This document shows, piece after piece, positions 49,966-61,300 of a stretch of DNA of 64,000 nt. Below the pieces are notes generated by a model. The model did no database searches and was not told the origin of the DNA. It saw only the letters and a list, made by a program, of their open reading frames with translations. How positions within the stretch are numbered: position 1 is the first letter of the stretch; the number at the start of each line of letters is the position of its first letter. The position numbers and the translations under genes were made by a program. The stretch spans positions 22,482 through 86,481 of the forward strand of contig NZ_KB906610.1 in the NCBI RefSeq assembly GCF_000381525.1, given 5' to 3'. The DNA comes from Peptostreptococcus anaerobius VPI 4330 = DSM 2949 (GTDB lineage: Bacteria > Bacillota > Clostridia > Peptostreptococcales > Peptostreptococcaceae).

Positions 49966-50009
49966 AGTTTAAAATAAGGTAGACTAGAGTTTAAAATAAG
50001 GTAGACTAG
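49966..50009 (+). repeat. Exact 22-nt tandem duplication in the prdC-prdA spacer
   Basis: Two identical 22-nt copies (49966-49987, 49988-50009), each containing TTTAAAATAAGGTAGACTAG, begin 4 nt after the prdC stop; a diverged third copy may follow. Confidence 0.85.
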
Positions 50010-50081
50010 TTTGAAGATAAATAAGGCTATGTAGTTGTGGATTTACTTTAGGTTAGTAAAACCAATAAATTTTGTGAAATT

Positions 50082-50113
50082 TTAATTGTGTCAACTGTTA
50101 ATTGTGTCAACTG
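50082..50113 (+). repeat. Exact 16-nt tandem duplication upstream of prdA
   Basis: TTAATTGTGTCAACTG occurs twice without a gap, 60 nt before the prdA start. It could be a doubled protein-binding site or simply replication slippage. Confidence 0.85.
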
Positions 50114-50172
50114 GATGCAGAATAGTCTATGGCTATGAGCATTTAGAAATATATTTTAAAGGAGTGGTTAAA

Positions 50173-51945
50173 GTGTCAATTACAAAGGAAACTGTACAGG
50201 CTCATTTAAAGGATCCAGCGATTTTCTGCTGTCGTAGAAACAAAGGAACTGTTGTTGGACCCGCAGATCTAGAAGATCCAAATCTATTTGAAGATATGGT
50301 AGATGCAGGATTATTAACACTTGATGAAGATGGACTTACAATCGAACAGGTTCTAGGAAGGACTTTGTTAGAAGATTGTGAGGCTCTAACTCCAATCAAG
50401 TCAAAATTCTTAGATGGTGTAAATGAGGTAGAAGGTGCTGAAGCTTCAAAGGTTGAAGAACCTGAAGTTAAAGCTGAAATTCCAGAGAAAAAAGGAACTT
50501 TTGTAGGAGGAAATGGTATGATTCATTTAAAAATTGATAAACTTGAAGGATTAAGTCTTGATTTGCCAGCCGGAACTACTATAGGTGGTATGGGGTCTGA
50601 TTTTGTTGCTCCAGAAATGCCTACAGGCGAGAAGAAGGTTATCAGAAAGCTTGTTAAAAAGCACATTAAGATAACAGATGCTGAAATAGGAAAAGAAACT
50701 TCTATAAAAGACGGTAAGATCACTGTTGATGGAAGCTTAGTAGAACAGGCTATTAAAGAAGATGAACTTTGTGTTAGCTTATCTCTTGACGTTATAAAGC
50801 CAGAAGATCGTCACATATACACTGAGACAATAATGGACGTTTGCCCTATAGCTACAAAGGTTGAAGGCGTTCTAGGAGAAGGTGTAACTAAGGTTGCTGA
50901 CGGTGTGGTATTCATGCTAACTGGTGTAGACGAAGATGGCGTTCAGATACATGAATTCGGTTCTTCAGAAGGTTTCCTTGATGAAAAGATGTATTTTGGC
51001 CACCCAGGTTGTGCAGATGAAAACGATATAATCATTCGTTGCCACGCTGTAGTTAAGAGACTTACTGGTATGACAAGACCAGGACCTCTAGCTGCTCATA
51101 AGTGCCAGGACTTCATAATTCAGAAGGTTAGAGAACAGTTAAAGACTTATGATGGTGAAGTTGTAAGAGAAGAAATTTGTGAAGACGTTAGAAGAAAGGG
51201 TAGACCTAGAGTTGTACTTATAAAAGAAATAATGGGACAGGGTGCTATGCACGACAATATCATATGTCCAGCTGAACCTTGTGGTGTTATGTCAGGACGT
51301 AACAACGTTGACTGCGGTAACGTACCTATGATACTTACTCCAAACCAGGTTAGAGACGGTTCAATCCACGCTCTTACTTGTATAGGACCTGCAACTAAGG
51401 AAATGACTCGTCACTACATCCGTGAGCCGTTAGTAGAAGGACTATCTGCAGATGAAGAATTAGACTTAATAGGTGTTGTATTTGTAGGATCACCTCAGGT
51501 AAATGATGAAAAGCTTTGGGTATCAGAAAGATTGGGTTCTATGCTTGAAAGTATGGACGTTGATGGTTGTATAATAACTACTGAAGGATTCGGAAACAAC
51601 CATATAGACTTTATAGAACATATAGGCCAGGCTGGTAAGAGAGGAATACCAGTAGTTGGAGTATCATTCTGTGCATATCAGGGACAGCTAGTTGTTGGTA
51701 ACGAATATGCTACTGCAATGGTAGAAGAAAACATGGATATGGGCGGATTTGAAAACGACATAGCTGGATGCTCTTGTGTAACTGTAGAAGTAGCAGCACG
51801 TGCTATACAGATGCTAAAGAACAAGATGTTAGGCGTAGAAATAAAGCCAGCTCCAAAGAAATGGAATAACGATGTAATAAATGCTAATAACAAGATCCTT
51901 GGTCTACCAGAAACTGTTCTAGTAAACAGTGGAACACTTCACTAA
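50173..51945 (+). CDS. prdA: D-proline reductase proprotein PrdA
   Basis: PrdA is cleaved at a Thr-Cys bond; the Cys becomes the pyruvoyl group that binds D-proline, which is reduced to 5-aminovalerate. The 590-aa protein (start GTG 50173 after AAAGGAG; the family begins M-S-I-T) has the N-terminal HLKDPAIFCCRRNKGTVVGP motif. The predicted cleavage site is Thr402-Cys403 in HALTCIGPATKE, giving fragments of about 402 and 188 residues, which match the known large and small subunits. It is followed with no gap by the CBO-type gene and then prdB. Confidence 0.94.
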   Translation: MSITKETVQAHLKDPAIFCCRRNKGTVVGPADLEDPNLFEDMVDAGLLTLDEDGLTIEQVLGRTLLEDCEALTPIKSKFLDGVNEVEGAEASKVEEPEVKAEIPEKKGTFVGGNGMIHLKIDKLEGLSLDLPAGTTIGGMGSDFVAPEMPTGEKKVIRKLVKKHIKITDAEIGKETSIKDGKITVDGSLVEQAIKEDELCVSLSLDVIKPEDRHIYTETIMDVCPIATKVEGVLGEGVTKVADGVVFMLTGVDEDGVQIHEFGSSEGFLDEKMYFGHPGCADENDIIIRCHAVVKRLTGMTRPGPLAAHKCQDFIIQKVREQLKTYDGEVVREEICEDVRRKGRPRVVLIKEIMGQGAMHDNIICPAEPCGVMSGRNNVDCGNVPMILTPNQVRDGSIHALTCIGPATKEMTRHYIREPLVEGLSADEELDLIGVVFVGSPQVNDEKLWVSERLGSMLESMDVDGCIITTEGFGNNHIDFIEHIGQAGKRGIPVVGVSFCAYQGQLVVGNEYATAMVEENMDMGGFENDIAGCSCVTVEVAARAIQMLKNKMLGVEIKPAPKKWNNDVINANNKILGLPETVLVNSGTLH

Positions 51946-51946
51946 G

Positions 51947-52366
51947 ATGATGGATTACCAGATAAATCCCGTTGTAATGGGAGGTAAAATCAAAGAGATA
52001 TTCAGCGATGGTACAGTAAAGATAAATCTTAACGGTAGACTAGGAGTTATAAAGGTACCTAAGGATATAGTATTAGATAGCGAAGGATTAAAGGCAGGAG
52101 ACAAGCTTAAATTCTATTTTAGCTATATAAGAATATCGGATGGAATCATAGAGTACGATGACTCTGATATGAATGTTGAATATGGTATGAACCCTACGAT
52201 TATGGGAGGACAGCTAAGAGAAGTAAATGATACAGCAGCGGAAATAGTTATAATGAACGGCAAGGGCTCTGTAGCTGTTCCACGTCGTTGGATGTTTACG
52301 AATTGTGAGCTTGAAGAAGGACAGAACTGTGAATTTTATCTAAGCTGCATGACAAAAGTCAGCTAA
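51947..52366 (+). CDS. Duplicated-domain protein in the prd operon (CBO2463/CBO2479-like)
   Basis: A 139-aa protein made of two similar halves of about 65 residues: INPVVMGGKIKEIFSDGTVKI...AGDKLKFYFSYIRIS and MNPTIMGGQLREVNDTAAEI...EGQNCEFYLSCMTKV. Each half looks like a small all-beta unit. I associate it with the CBO2463/CBO2479-domain proteins found in clostridial prd operons; function is unknown. Its ATG (51947) overlaps the end region of prdA (stop at 51945) without its own strong ribosome binding site, so it is probably translated by coupling. Confidence 0.75.
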   Translation: MMDYQINPVVMGGKIKEIFSDGTVKINLNGRLGVIKVPKDIVLDSEGLKAGDKLKFYFSYIRISDGIIEYDDSDMNVEYGMNPTIMGGQLREVNDTAAEIVIMNGKGSVAVPRRWMFTNCELEEGQNCEFYLSCMTKVS

Positions 52367-52449
52367 ATAAGAAACCGACAAGTATGTTTATTCTGATAGC
52401 AAGTTAATTAGATAGCAGTTAAAACTAATTTTTAAAGGAGGTTAATTTC

Positions 52450-53175
52450 ATGAAATTAACAGGTAAAGAAGGATTACAATCAGAAATATTTGTTCCAGTA
52501 ACACCTAAGCCAGTGTTTGTTGAATTAAAGAAACCACTTAGTGAGTGTAAAGTTGCATTTATAACTGCTGGTGGTATACATAAAAAATCTCAGACACCTT
52601 TCAATACATCAGGAGATTTCTCATATAGAACTATAGAATTCGATACACCAACATCAGAATTGATGGTTACACATGGTGGATTTGACAACTCAGATATAAA
52701 TAAGGACGTAAATGCTATGCTTCCAATAGACCGTCTTCATGAACTAGTTGAAGAAGGATTTATAGGATCACTTTCTCATGAGACTTATACATTCATGGGT
52801 GGTGGCGGAAACGTTGAAAAATTCCGTGGAGAAACTGGACCAGAAATAGCTAAAAAGTTAAAAGAACAGGGTGTTGACATAGTACTTTGCACAGGCGGTT
52901 GTGGTACTTGTCACCGTTCAGCTACAATAGTTACTCGTTGCTGTGAAGAAGCTGGTATGAGCTGCTGCGTTATAGCTGCACTACCTCCTATAGCAAGACA
53001 GCAGGGTGCTCCTAGAATCACTGCTCCACACGTACCAATTGGATCAAATGCAGGAGAGCCAAACAACCCAGCAATGCAGACAGCTATAATTAAGGAATCT
53101 TTAGAATGGGTAAGAGATTGTCCAAGCTTCAACCAGACTAAGATACTTCCTTATGAATACAGACATAACGTATAA
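52450..53175 (+). CDS. prdB: D-proline reductase subunit PrdB, cysteine-containing variant
   Basis: PrdB carries the nucleophile that attacks the alpha C-N bond of the proline bound to PrdA. In C. sticklandii and C. difficile this residue is selenocysteine (about position 152) in a CTGG-U-GTCHRS motif. Here the motif is CTGGCGTCHRS, with Cys151 (TGT) at that place, and the 241-aa frame contains no UGA. The remainder (HGGFDNSDINKDVN, LPPIARQQGAPRITAP) is typical. AAAGGAGG precedes the ATG. A cysteine enzyme should be less reactive, unless compensated elsewhere. Confidence 0.94.
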   Translation: MKLTGKEGLQSEIFVPVTPKPVFVELKKPLSECKVAFITAGGIHKKSQTPFNTSGDFSYRTIEFDTPTSELMVTHGGFDNSDINKDVNAMLPIDRLHELVEEGFIGSLSHETYTFMGGGGNVEKFRGETGPEIAKKLKEQGVDIVLCTGGCGTCHRSATIVTRCCEEAGMSCCVIAALPPIARQQGAPRITAPHVPIGSNAGEPNNPAMQTAIIKESLEWVRDCPSFNQTKILPYEYRHNV

Positions 53176-53255
53176 GAAATAGCTTTTGTTTATTGATTAA
53201 ATCATGTTTATTGAGTGAATCATTTTTTGAATAAAAGTGCCATATACTAGTAAGG

Positions 53256-53286
53256 GGCGACGTCATTAGTTTGGTGTCGCCTTTTA
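53256..53286 (+). terminator. Terminator of the prd operon
   Basis: GGCGAC pairs with GTCGCC across a 14-nt loop, followed by TTTTAT, 80 nt after the prdB stop. Confidence 0.8.
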
Positions 53287-53378
53287 TAGTATTTGTAGAT
53301 TTAATAGTTATAGAGTTTATAATAAGCATTACAAATACTTGGTATCGTTTTTTTCTATAGGGAAATCAAATAAAAGCA

Positions 53379-53406
53379 TTGACTATATATTTATAAAAAG
53401 TATAAT
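53379..53406 (+). promoter_or_regulatory. Promoter of the tetR-like gene
   Basis: TTGACT, a 16-nt spacer and TATAAT, about 45 nt upstream of the start codon. Confidence 0.75.
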
Positions 53407-53450
53407 TAAAGGTATTGGTAAAGTAGTTAGGTTTGATAGGTGGTGAGTTT

Positions 53451-54035
53451 ATGAAAGAAATGTCTACAAAGGATAAAATAATAAAAGTTGCATGGTCATT
53501 GTTTGATGAATACGGTTATGATAATACAACTGTAGACAGGATTATTCAAACTTGCGGAATATCTAAGGGGAGTTTTTACCATCACTTTTCTTCTAAAGAT
53601 GACCTGTTGGGGAGTTTGGCATATGTGTTTGACTCACAGTATGAGATAGCCCTTGAAGAGGTTGGAACAGAAGAGATGAATTCATATGATAAACTTATAT
53701 ATTTTTCAGAGTTTTTATTTAGATATATTGAAGAAAATATACCTATTGAGATACTATCTATAGTGTATTCCACTCAGGTTATAAAGTCCGGTAAAAAGTT
53801 TTTACTTGATCAGTCAAGGTTATACTATAAGGTTCTTTCAACTATTATAAAAGAAGGTCAGGCTAAGGGAGACATAACAGATGAAAAGTCTCAGATGGAG
53901 CTAGTTAGGCTGTATGCGCTTCAAGAAAGAGCAGTCTTGTATGATTGGTGTATATCAGAAGGTATGTATCCATTGTCTTCATATGGCATAGATATATTGA
54001 AGTTTTGTACAAGCAGTATCAAAAATACTAATTAA
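53451..54035 (+). CDS. TetR/AcrR-family transcriptional regulator
   Basis: A 194-aa regulator. The N-terminal helix-turn-helix spans about 11-55: IKVAWSLFDEYGYDNTTVDRI, then CGISKGSFYHHFSSKDDLL with the recognition helix. The C-terminal ligand domain (about 60-190) is not diagnostic. The start is ATG 53451; a TTG six codons earlier has no ribosome binding site. It has its own promoter and terminator and no obvious divergent target, so it may act on itself or on genes elsewhere; a role in prd control is only possible by proximity. Confidence 0.9.
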   Translation: MKEMSTKDKIIKVAWSLFDEYGYDNTTVDRIIQTCGISKGSFYHHFSSKDDLLGSLAYVFDSQYEIALEEVGTEEMNSYDKLIYFSEFLFRYIEENIPIEILSIVYSTQVIKSGKKFLLDQSRLYYKVLSTIIKEGQAKGDITDEKSQMELVRLYALQERAVLYDWCISEGMYPLSSYGIDILKFCTSSIKNTN

Positions 54036-54061
54036 CAGTTTAAATATATATATAGTTAGCT

Positions 54062-54092
54062 GTCGTCAGATTGATATTTGGCGACTTTTTTT
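54062..54092 (+). terminator. Terminator of the tetR-like gene
   Basis: GTCGTCAGA pairs with TTTGGCGAC, with G-U pairs, followed by seven T. Confidence 0.8.
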
Positions 54093-54125
54093 ATGTGCTT
54101 TAAAAAACAAAAAGTTCTAAAGGGC

Positions 54126-54154
54126 TTGAAAAAAATACAAAAAACGTGTATAAT
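54126..54154 (+). promoter_or_regulatory. Promoter of rpoB-rpoC
   Basis: TTGAAA, a 17-nt spacer and TATAAT. The leader to the GTG start is about 275 nt. Confidence 0.85.
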
Positions 54155-54436
54155 AAAATACTGTTTAATATGAGAGACTAGGCTGATTTTTAGGTTGAAA
54201 CTCGGTTTTTTAAGATTGAGAAAAAGTTCTTGTAGTTGAAAATCAAAGGGTTCACAATTTTATAAAAAAATCAAGCCATAAAAGTCATTAAACACTTATT
54301 TTGTATATTACGGTTAATAAAGTGGGCTCGCAAAGGTAAATTTCTGCATTTAATTACAAAGAGCGAGGTGGATTTTTAATCGTATACTCATAAATTAACA
54401 AATGCAATCAAAATTTAATTTAGTGAGGTGAAGATT

Positions 54437-57400
54437 GTGCTACCACATCCAGTCACGATTGGAAAAAGAGAAAGAATGAGCTTTTCCAAGATCAAGGAAA
54501 TAGCTGACGTGCCTAACCTTATAGAAATCCAGGTGGATTCTTATAAATGGTTCTTGGCAGAGGGCTTAAAAGAGGTATTTATCGATATGTCTCCAATTGA
54601 AGATTACACAGGTAATCTAATATTAGAGTTCGTTGACTACTCTTTAGATGAAAAGCCAAAGTACGATATTGAAGAATGTAAGGAAAGAGATACTACTTAC
54701 TGTGCTCCTTTGAAGGTAAAGGTAAGACTTATCAACAAGGAGACAGGAGAAATCAAGGAACAGGAAGTATTTATGGGTGACTTCCCTCTAATGACAGACA
54801 GGGGTACATTCATAATAAACGGTGCTGAGAGAGTTATAGTTTCACAGCTTGTAAGATCTCCTGGTGTTTACTATGCAGAGGAAAGAGACAAGGCTGGTAA
54901 CAGACTTATATCTTCTACAGTAATACCAAATAGGGGTGCTTGGTTGGAATACGAGACAGACTCAACAGGTGTAATATCTGTAAGAGTTGACAGAACTAGA
55001 AAGCAGCCAGTTACAGTTCTTCTAAGAGCCTTAGGAATTGGTTCAGATGCAGAAATCCTAGAATTATTAGGAGATGATGAGAGACTAAGACTTACTCTTG
55101 AAAAGGACAATACTACTAATGTAGAAGAAGGTCTAGTAGAGATATACAAGAAGTTAAGACCAGGTGAACCACCGACAGTAGAGAGTGCTTCTTCACTATT
55201 AAACTCACTGTTCTTCGATCCAAAGAGATACGACCTAGCCAAGGTTGGACGTTACAAGTTCAACAAGAAGCTTGCCCTAAGATACAGGATCATGGACAAG
55301 ATAGCTGCTAGAGATGTAGTAAATGAAGAAACAGGTGAAGTATTTGTTAAGCAGGGCGAAAATATAAGCTTTGAGACTGCAACAGCAATCCAGAATTCAG
55401 GAATAAATGCCGTTTGGGTAAGTGTTGCTGAAGACAAGGAAATAAAGGTTATAGGTAACAACTTTGTAGATATCAGAGCCCATGTTGACTTTGATATAGA
55501 CGAACTAGGTATCAAGCCAGAGGTTCATTATCCAACTTTAAAGGAAATCCTAGACAAGTATGAAGATGATGAAGAACTTAAGGAAGTAATAAAGGCCAAC
55601 CACAAGATCCTATCACCAAAGCATATATTATTAGATGATATCATAGCATCTATATCATATGAATTTGGCCTATTCTATATAATAGACGGTAAGGAGAGAG
55701 TTGGTAATATAGACGATATAGACCACCTAGGAAACAGAAGAATCAGATGTGTAGGTGAACTACTACAGAACCAGGTTCGTATAGGTTTTTCTAGAATGGA
55801 AAGAGTCATCAAGGAAAAGATGACAGTTCAGGACATGGAATCTATGACTCCACAGGCCCTTTTAAACATCAGACCAGTGTCTGCTGCTATTAAGGAATTC
55901 TTTGGATCATCACAGCTTTCTCAGTTCATGGACCAGACAAACCCACTATCAGAACTAACACACAAGAGAAGACTTTCAGCTCTAGGACCAGGTGGTCTAT
56001 CAAGAGAAAGAGCAGGCTTCGAAGTGCGTGACGTTCACCACTCACACTACGGTAGAATGTGTCCGATAGAGACTCCAGAAGGTCCAAATATCGGTCTTAT
56101 AAACTCACTTTCTACATATGCGAAGATAAATGAATATGGATTTATAGAATCTCCATATAGAAAATACGACAAGGTAAATAAGGTTGTAACTGACGAAATA
56201 CACTACCTAACAGCAGATGAAGAAGACCTATATGTTAGAGCCCAGGCCAATGAACCACTTAATGAAGATGGTGGATTCATAAATAACAGGGTAATCTGTA
56301 GAACTGTACTAGGTGCTGTTGAACTTGTATCAGAGGATAGGGTAGACTACATGGATATCTCTCCTAAGCAGGTTGTATCAGTTGCCACAGCCATGATACC
56401 TTTCCTTGAAAACGACGACGCCAACAGAGCCCTAATGGGATCAAACATGCAGCGTCAGGCGGTACCTCTAGTGAGAAGAGAAGCTCCTATCATAGGTACA
56501 GGAATAGAGTATAGAGCAGCTAAGGACTCTGGAGCAGTTGTCGTATCAAAGAACGATGGTGTTGTTGATAGAGTATCAGCTGATGAAATAGTAATAAAGA
56601 AGAACAACGGAGACAAGGATAGATACAAGTTGCTTAAGTTCAAGAGATCTAACTCAGGTACTTGTGTAAACCAGACTCCTATAGTAACAAAGGGAGAACT
56701 AGTAAAGGCTGGAGACGTTATAGCTGACGGTCCTGCAACAGACCTAGGAGAAATTGCCCTTGGTAGAAACTGTCTGATAGCCTTCATGACATGGGAAGGT
56801 TACAACTACGAGGATGCCGTCTTAATCAACGAAAGACTTGTAAAGGAAGACAGATTATCTACTATCCACATCGAAGAATACGAATGTGAAGCTAGAGATA
56901 CAAAGCTTGGACCAGAAGAAATCACTAGAGATATACCAAACGTAGGTGAAAATGCAATCAAGAACCTAGACGAAAGAGGTATCATCAGAATAGGTGCTGA
57001 GGTAGACTCAGGAGACATCCTAGTAGGTAAGGTTACTCCTAAGGGAGAAACTGAGCTGACAGCTGAAGAAAGACTTCTAAGAGCAATCTTCGGTGAAAAG
57101 GCTAGAGAGGTTAGAGATACTTCATTAAAGGTACCACATGGTGAATCTGGTATTATAGTAGACATCAGGATATTTACTAGGGAAAATGGAGACGACCTAT
57201 CTCCAGGAGTAAACGAACTAGTAAGATGTTACATAGCTAAGAAGAGAAAGATAAAGGTCGGAGATAAGATGGCCGGACGTCACGGTAACAAGGGTGTTAT
57301 CTCAAGAGTCCTTCCAGAAGAAGATATGCCATTCATGGCAGATGGTACTCCTATGGACATAGTACTGAATCCACAGGGTATACCTTCTCGTATGAACATC

Positions 57401-58165
57401 GGTCAGGTCCTAGAAATGCACTTGGGACTAGCTGCTAAGAAGCTAGGCTGGCATGTTGCTACATCAGTATTTGATGGAGCCAACGAGTACGATATCATGG
57501 ACGCTCTTGAAATGGCAGGCTACCCAAGAGATGGTAAGCTACAGTTATTCGATGGACGTACAGGTGAGACATTCGACAATAGAATCACAGTTGGTTATAT
57601 GTACTACTTAAAGCTACACCATCTAGTAGATGACAAGCTACATGCAAGAAGTACAGGACCATACTCACTAGTAACTCAGCAGCCACTAGGTGGTAAGGCT
57701 CAGTTCGGTGGACAGAGATTCGGGGAAATGGAAGTTTGGGCCCTAGAAGCATACGGTGCATCTCACATCCTTCAGGAAATCTTGACAGTTAAGTCAGACG
57801 ACGTTAAGGGTAGAGTTGAGACTTATGAAGCTATCGTAAAGGGTGAAAACATACCTGAGCCAGGAATGCCAGAATCATTCAGAGTATTGATGAAGGAATT
57901 ACAGTCACTTTGCCTAGATGTGAGTGCTCTTGACCAGGACGGCAAGATCATAGACATCAAGGAATCTGTTGATGAAGAAATACCAGAAGATTTTAAGATA
58001 GAGAGCATAGTGCCAGAAGATATAGAAGAAACTCATGTGATTGAGGAAGTTGAAGAAGATTCATATGACTATGAAGAAGAGGAATTCTCTGCTGATGCAG
58101 AAGATGAAGAAGACTTCATGGAAGATGATGAGTTTGAAGAAGACTTTGAAGATGAAGAGTTTTAG
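54437..58165 (+). CDS. rpoB: RNA polymerase beta subunit
   Basis: The catalytic beta subunit, 1242 aa from a GTG at 54437. The upstream GTG at 54428 overlaps the GAGGTG ribosome binding site, and the family begins (M)[20 protein letters not shown]. The rifampicin-binding region reads [33 protein letters not shown], wild-type in appearance. The C-terminal clamp is followed by an acidic tail of about 65 residues ([22 protein letters not shown]...). Co-transcribed with rpoC. Confidence 0.97.
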   Translation: MLPHPVTIGKRERMSFSKIKEIADVPNLIEIQVDSYKWFLAEGLKEVFIDMSPIEDYTGNLILEFVDYSLDEKPKYDIEECKERDTTYCAPLKVKVRLINKETGEIKEQEVFMGDFPLMTDRGTFIINGAERVIVSQLVRSPGVYYAEERDKAGNRLISSTVIPNRGAWLEYETDSTGVISVRVDRTRKQPVTVLLRALGIGSDAEILELLGDDERLRLTLEKDNTTNVEEGLVEIYKKLRPGEPPTVESASSLLNSLFFDPKRYDLAKVGRYKFNKKLALRYRIMDKIAARDVVNEETGEVFVKQGENISFETATAIQNSGINAVWVSVAEDKEIKVIGNNFVDIRAHVDFDIDELGIKPEVHYPTLKEILDKYEDDEELKEVIKANHKILSPKHILLDDIIASISYEFGLFYIIDGKERVGNIDDIDHLGNRRIRCVGELLQNQVRIGFSRMERVIKEKMTVQDMESMTPQALLNIRPVSAAIKEFFGSSQLSQFMDQTNPLSELTHKRRLSALGPGGLSRERAGFEVRDVHHSHYGRMCPIETPEGPNIGLINSLSTYAKINEYGFIESPYRKYDKVNKVVTDEIHYLTADEEDLYVRAQANEPLNEDGGFINNRVICRTVLGAVELVSEDRVDYMDISPKQVVSVATAMIPFLENDDANRALMGSNMQRQAVPLVRREAPIIGTGIEYRAAKDSGAVVVSKNDGVVDRVSADEIVIKKNNGDKDRYKLLKFKRSNSGTCVNQTPIVTKGELVKAGDVIADGPATDLGEIALGRNCLIAFMTWEGYNYEDAVLINERLVKEDRLSTIHIEEYECEARDTKLGPEEITRDIPNVGENAIKNLDERGIIRIGAEVDSGDILVGKVTPKGETELTAEERLLRAIFGEKAREVRDTSLKVPHGESGIIVDIRIFTRENGDDLSPGVNELVRCYIAKKRKIKVGDKMAGRHGNKGVISRVLPEEDMPFMADGTPMDIVLNPQGIPSRMNIGQVLEMHLGLAAKKLGWHVATSVFDGANEYDIMDALEMAGYPRDGKLQLFDGRTGETFDNRITVGYMYYLKLHHLVDDKLHARSTGPYSLVTQQPLGGKAQFGGQRFGEMEVWALEAYGASHILQEILTVKSDDVKGRVETYEAIVKGENIPEPGMPESFRVLMKELQSLCLDVSALDQDGKIIDIKESVDEEIPEDFKIESIVPEDIEETHVIEEVEEDSYDYEEEEFSADAEDEEDFMEDDEFEEDFEDEEF

Positions 58166-58333
58166 TAGATAAGTAAATCCTTGGTGCATCCTTTCCAAAA
58201 TGATGGATGCATCAGAGGTTTTGATATTATTTGCTAGCTAGAGGGTAACAGGAAAAATGTGGAGTATGTTTTGATATAGAGCATATTAGAGCCACTGAAT
58301 ATAAATTAGTATCGAAAGAAGGGAGAGAACTCC

Positions 58334-61300
58334 TTGTTTGAATTAAACAATTTTGAGTCGATAAAGATAGGTCTTGCTTCACCGGAAAGAATCAGACAGT
58401 GGTCAAGAGGGGAAGTCAAGAAACCAGAAACAATTAACTATAGAACACTAAAGCCAGAGAAGGATGGTCTATTCTGTGAAAGAATATTTGGACCTACTAA
58501 GGACTGGGAATGCCACTGTGGTAAGTATAGAAGGGTAAGATACAAGGGCGTAGTATGCGACAGATGTGGTGTCGAAGTTACTAAGGCCAAGGTAAGAAGA
58601 GAGAGAATGGGTCATATAGAGCTAGCTGCTCCTATGTCTCATATCTGGTACTTCAAGGGTATACCATCAAGAATGGGACTACTACTTGATATGTCACCAA
58701 GATCTCTTGAAAAGGTACTTTATTTTGCATCATATGTAGTAATCGATCCAGGGGAAACAGGTCTTGCCCACAAGCAGGTCCTAACTGAGAGAGAGTACAG
58801 AAATGCAGTAGAAAAGTATGGTTATGACTTTGAAGTAGGTATAGGTGCAGAGGCTGTCAAGAAGCTTCTTGAGAGAATAGACCTAGACCAGCAGTCAAAG
58901 GAACTAAGAGAAGACCTAGTAGATGCTACAGGTCAGAAGAGAATAAGAACAATCAGAAGATTGGAAGTTGTTGAAGCCTTCAAAAAGTCAGGCAACAAGC
59001 CAGAATGGATGATACTTGAGGCTATACCAGTAATACCACCAGACCTAAGACCTATGGTTCAGTTAGATGGTGGTAGGTTTGCGACATCTGACCTTAATGA
59101 CCTTTACAGAAGGGTTATAAACAGAAACAACAGACTAAAGAGACTTCTTGAGCTAGGTGCTCCAGAAATCATCGTTAGAAATGAAAAAAGAATGCTACAG
59201 GAAGCAGTAGATGCCCTAATAGACAATGGTAGACGTGGTAGACCAGTTACAGGACCTGGTAACAGACCACTTAAGTCTCTATCAGATATGCTAAAGGGTA
59301 AACAGGGACGTTTCAGACAGAACCTACTTGGTAAGAGAGTTGACTATTCTGGTCGTTCTGTTATCGTAGTTGGTCCAGAACTAAAGTTCTACCAGTGTGG
59401 TCTTCCAAAGAAGATGGCTCTTGAGTTATTCAAGCCATTCGTAATGGACAAGCTAGTAGAAAAGGGATATGCCCACAATATCAAGTCTGCAAAGACTATA
59501 GTAGAAAAGGTAAAACCAGAAGTTTGGGATGTGCTTGAAGAAGTAATCAAGAGCCACCCAGTCCTACTTAACCGTGCCCCTACTCTACATAGACTTGGAA
59601 TTCAGGCCTTTGAGCCAGTTCTAGTTGAAGGTAAGGCTATCAAGCTTCACCCACTAGTGTGTACAGCCTATAATGCCGACTTCGACGGTGACCAGATGGC
59701 CGTTCACGTTCCGCTATCAGTAGAAGCCCAGGCAGAAGCAAGATACCTAATGCTATCAGTAAACAACATACTAGCACCTAAGGATGGATCTCCTATTACG
59801 ACTCCTTCACAGGATATGGTTCTTGGTTCATACTACTTGACTATAGAAGCTCAAGAAGGTGCTAAGGGAACAGGTTCAGTATTCAAGGACTACAACGAAC
59901 TACTACTTGCATACTTCAACCACAAGGTAGAAATACATGCAGCAGTTAAGCTAAGAGTTACTCTAGAAGATGGTAGAAAATCTCTAGTAGAGTCAACTGT
60001 AGGTAGGTTTATCTTCAATGAAGGTATACCTCAGGACCTTGGATTTGTAGATAGAGAAAAGGATCCATTTAGCCTAGAAGTAGACTTCCTTACTGACAAG
60101 AAGTCACTAGGAAAGATTATAGATAAGTGCTTTAGAAAGCACGGAAATACTAAGACTGCAGAGCTACTTGACTATGTTAAGTCAATGGGTTACAAGTACT
60201 CAACAGTAGGTGGTATAACAGTTGCCGTTGCAGACATGGATATACCAGAGGCTAAGTATACATATATCAAGGAAGCAGAAGCCCTAGTAGACAAGTACGA
60301 AAAGGCCTACAGAAGAGGTCTAATATCTAATGACGAAAGATACGAAAAGGTAATCGAGACTTGGACAGAGACAACTGAGAAGGTTACTGATGCCCTAATG
60401 GATGGACTAGACAGAATGAATAACATATTCATAATGGCCCATTCAGGAGCCAGAGGTTCTAAGAACCAGATAAGACAGCTGGCTGGTATGCGTGGTCTGA
60501 TGGCCAATGCATCTGGTAAGACAGTGGAAATTCCGGTTAAGTCTAACTTCCGTGAAGGTCTATCAGTTATGGAATACTTTACATCTTCACATGGTGCCAG
60601 AAAGGGTCTTGCCGATACAGCCCTTCGTACAGCCGATTCAGGTTACTTGACAAGAAGACTAGTTGACGTCAGCCAGGACGTTATAGTTAGAGATATAGAT
60701 TGTGGTACTACTGAAACTACTGAAATATTTGCTATCAAGGATGGAAATGAAGTAATCGAGGAAATCAGAGATAGAATAGTTGGTAGATACACAATAGACC
60801 CAATCATTGATCCTGCTACAGGTCAGGAATTAGTACCAGCAGACACAATGATCCTAGAAGATGACGCAGACAGAATAGTTGCTGCAGGCATCGAAAAGGT
60901 AAAGATAAGAACAGTACTTAATTGTAAGACTGAACACGGTGTTTGTGCTAAGTGTTACGGTAGAAACCTTGCAACTGGTAAGCCAGTAAACATCGGTGAA
61001 TCAGTAGGTATAATAGCTGCCCAGTCAATCGGTGAACCGGGTACACAGCTTACAATGCGTACCTTCCATACAGGAGGAGTTGCCGGTGGAGACATCACTC
61101 AGGGTCTTCCAAGAGTCGAGGAATTGTTCGAGGCTCGTAAGCCAAAGGGTCTTGCAGTCATCACAGAGATATCTGGTACAGTACAGATAGATGAATCAGG
61201 CAAGAGAAAAGAAGTTATAGTTACATCTGCAGATGGTGAATCTGAAGTATATCCAATACCTTATGGTTCAAGAATAAAGGTAAAGAACGATATGTATGTT

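Larger units (their letters stand above)
54036..54436. other. Spacer with tetR terminator, rpoB promoter and long rpoB leader
   Basis: After the tetR terminator a promoter at 54126-54154 starts an rpoB leader of about 275 nt. The leader is AT-rich with no hairpin that I would call a terminator, and contains no ORF. Confidence 0.65.
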
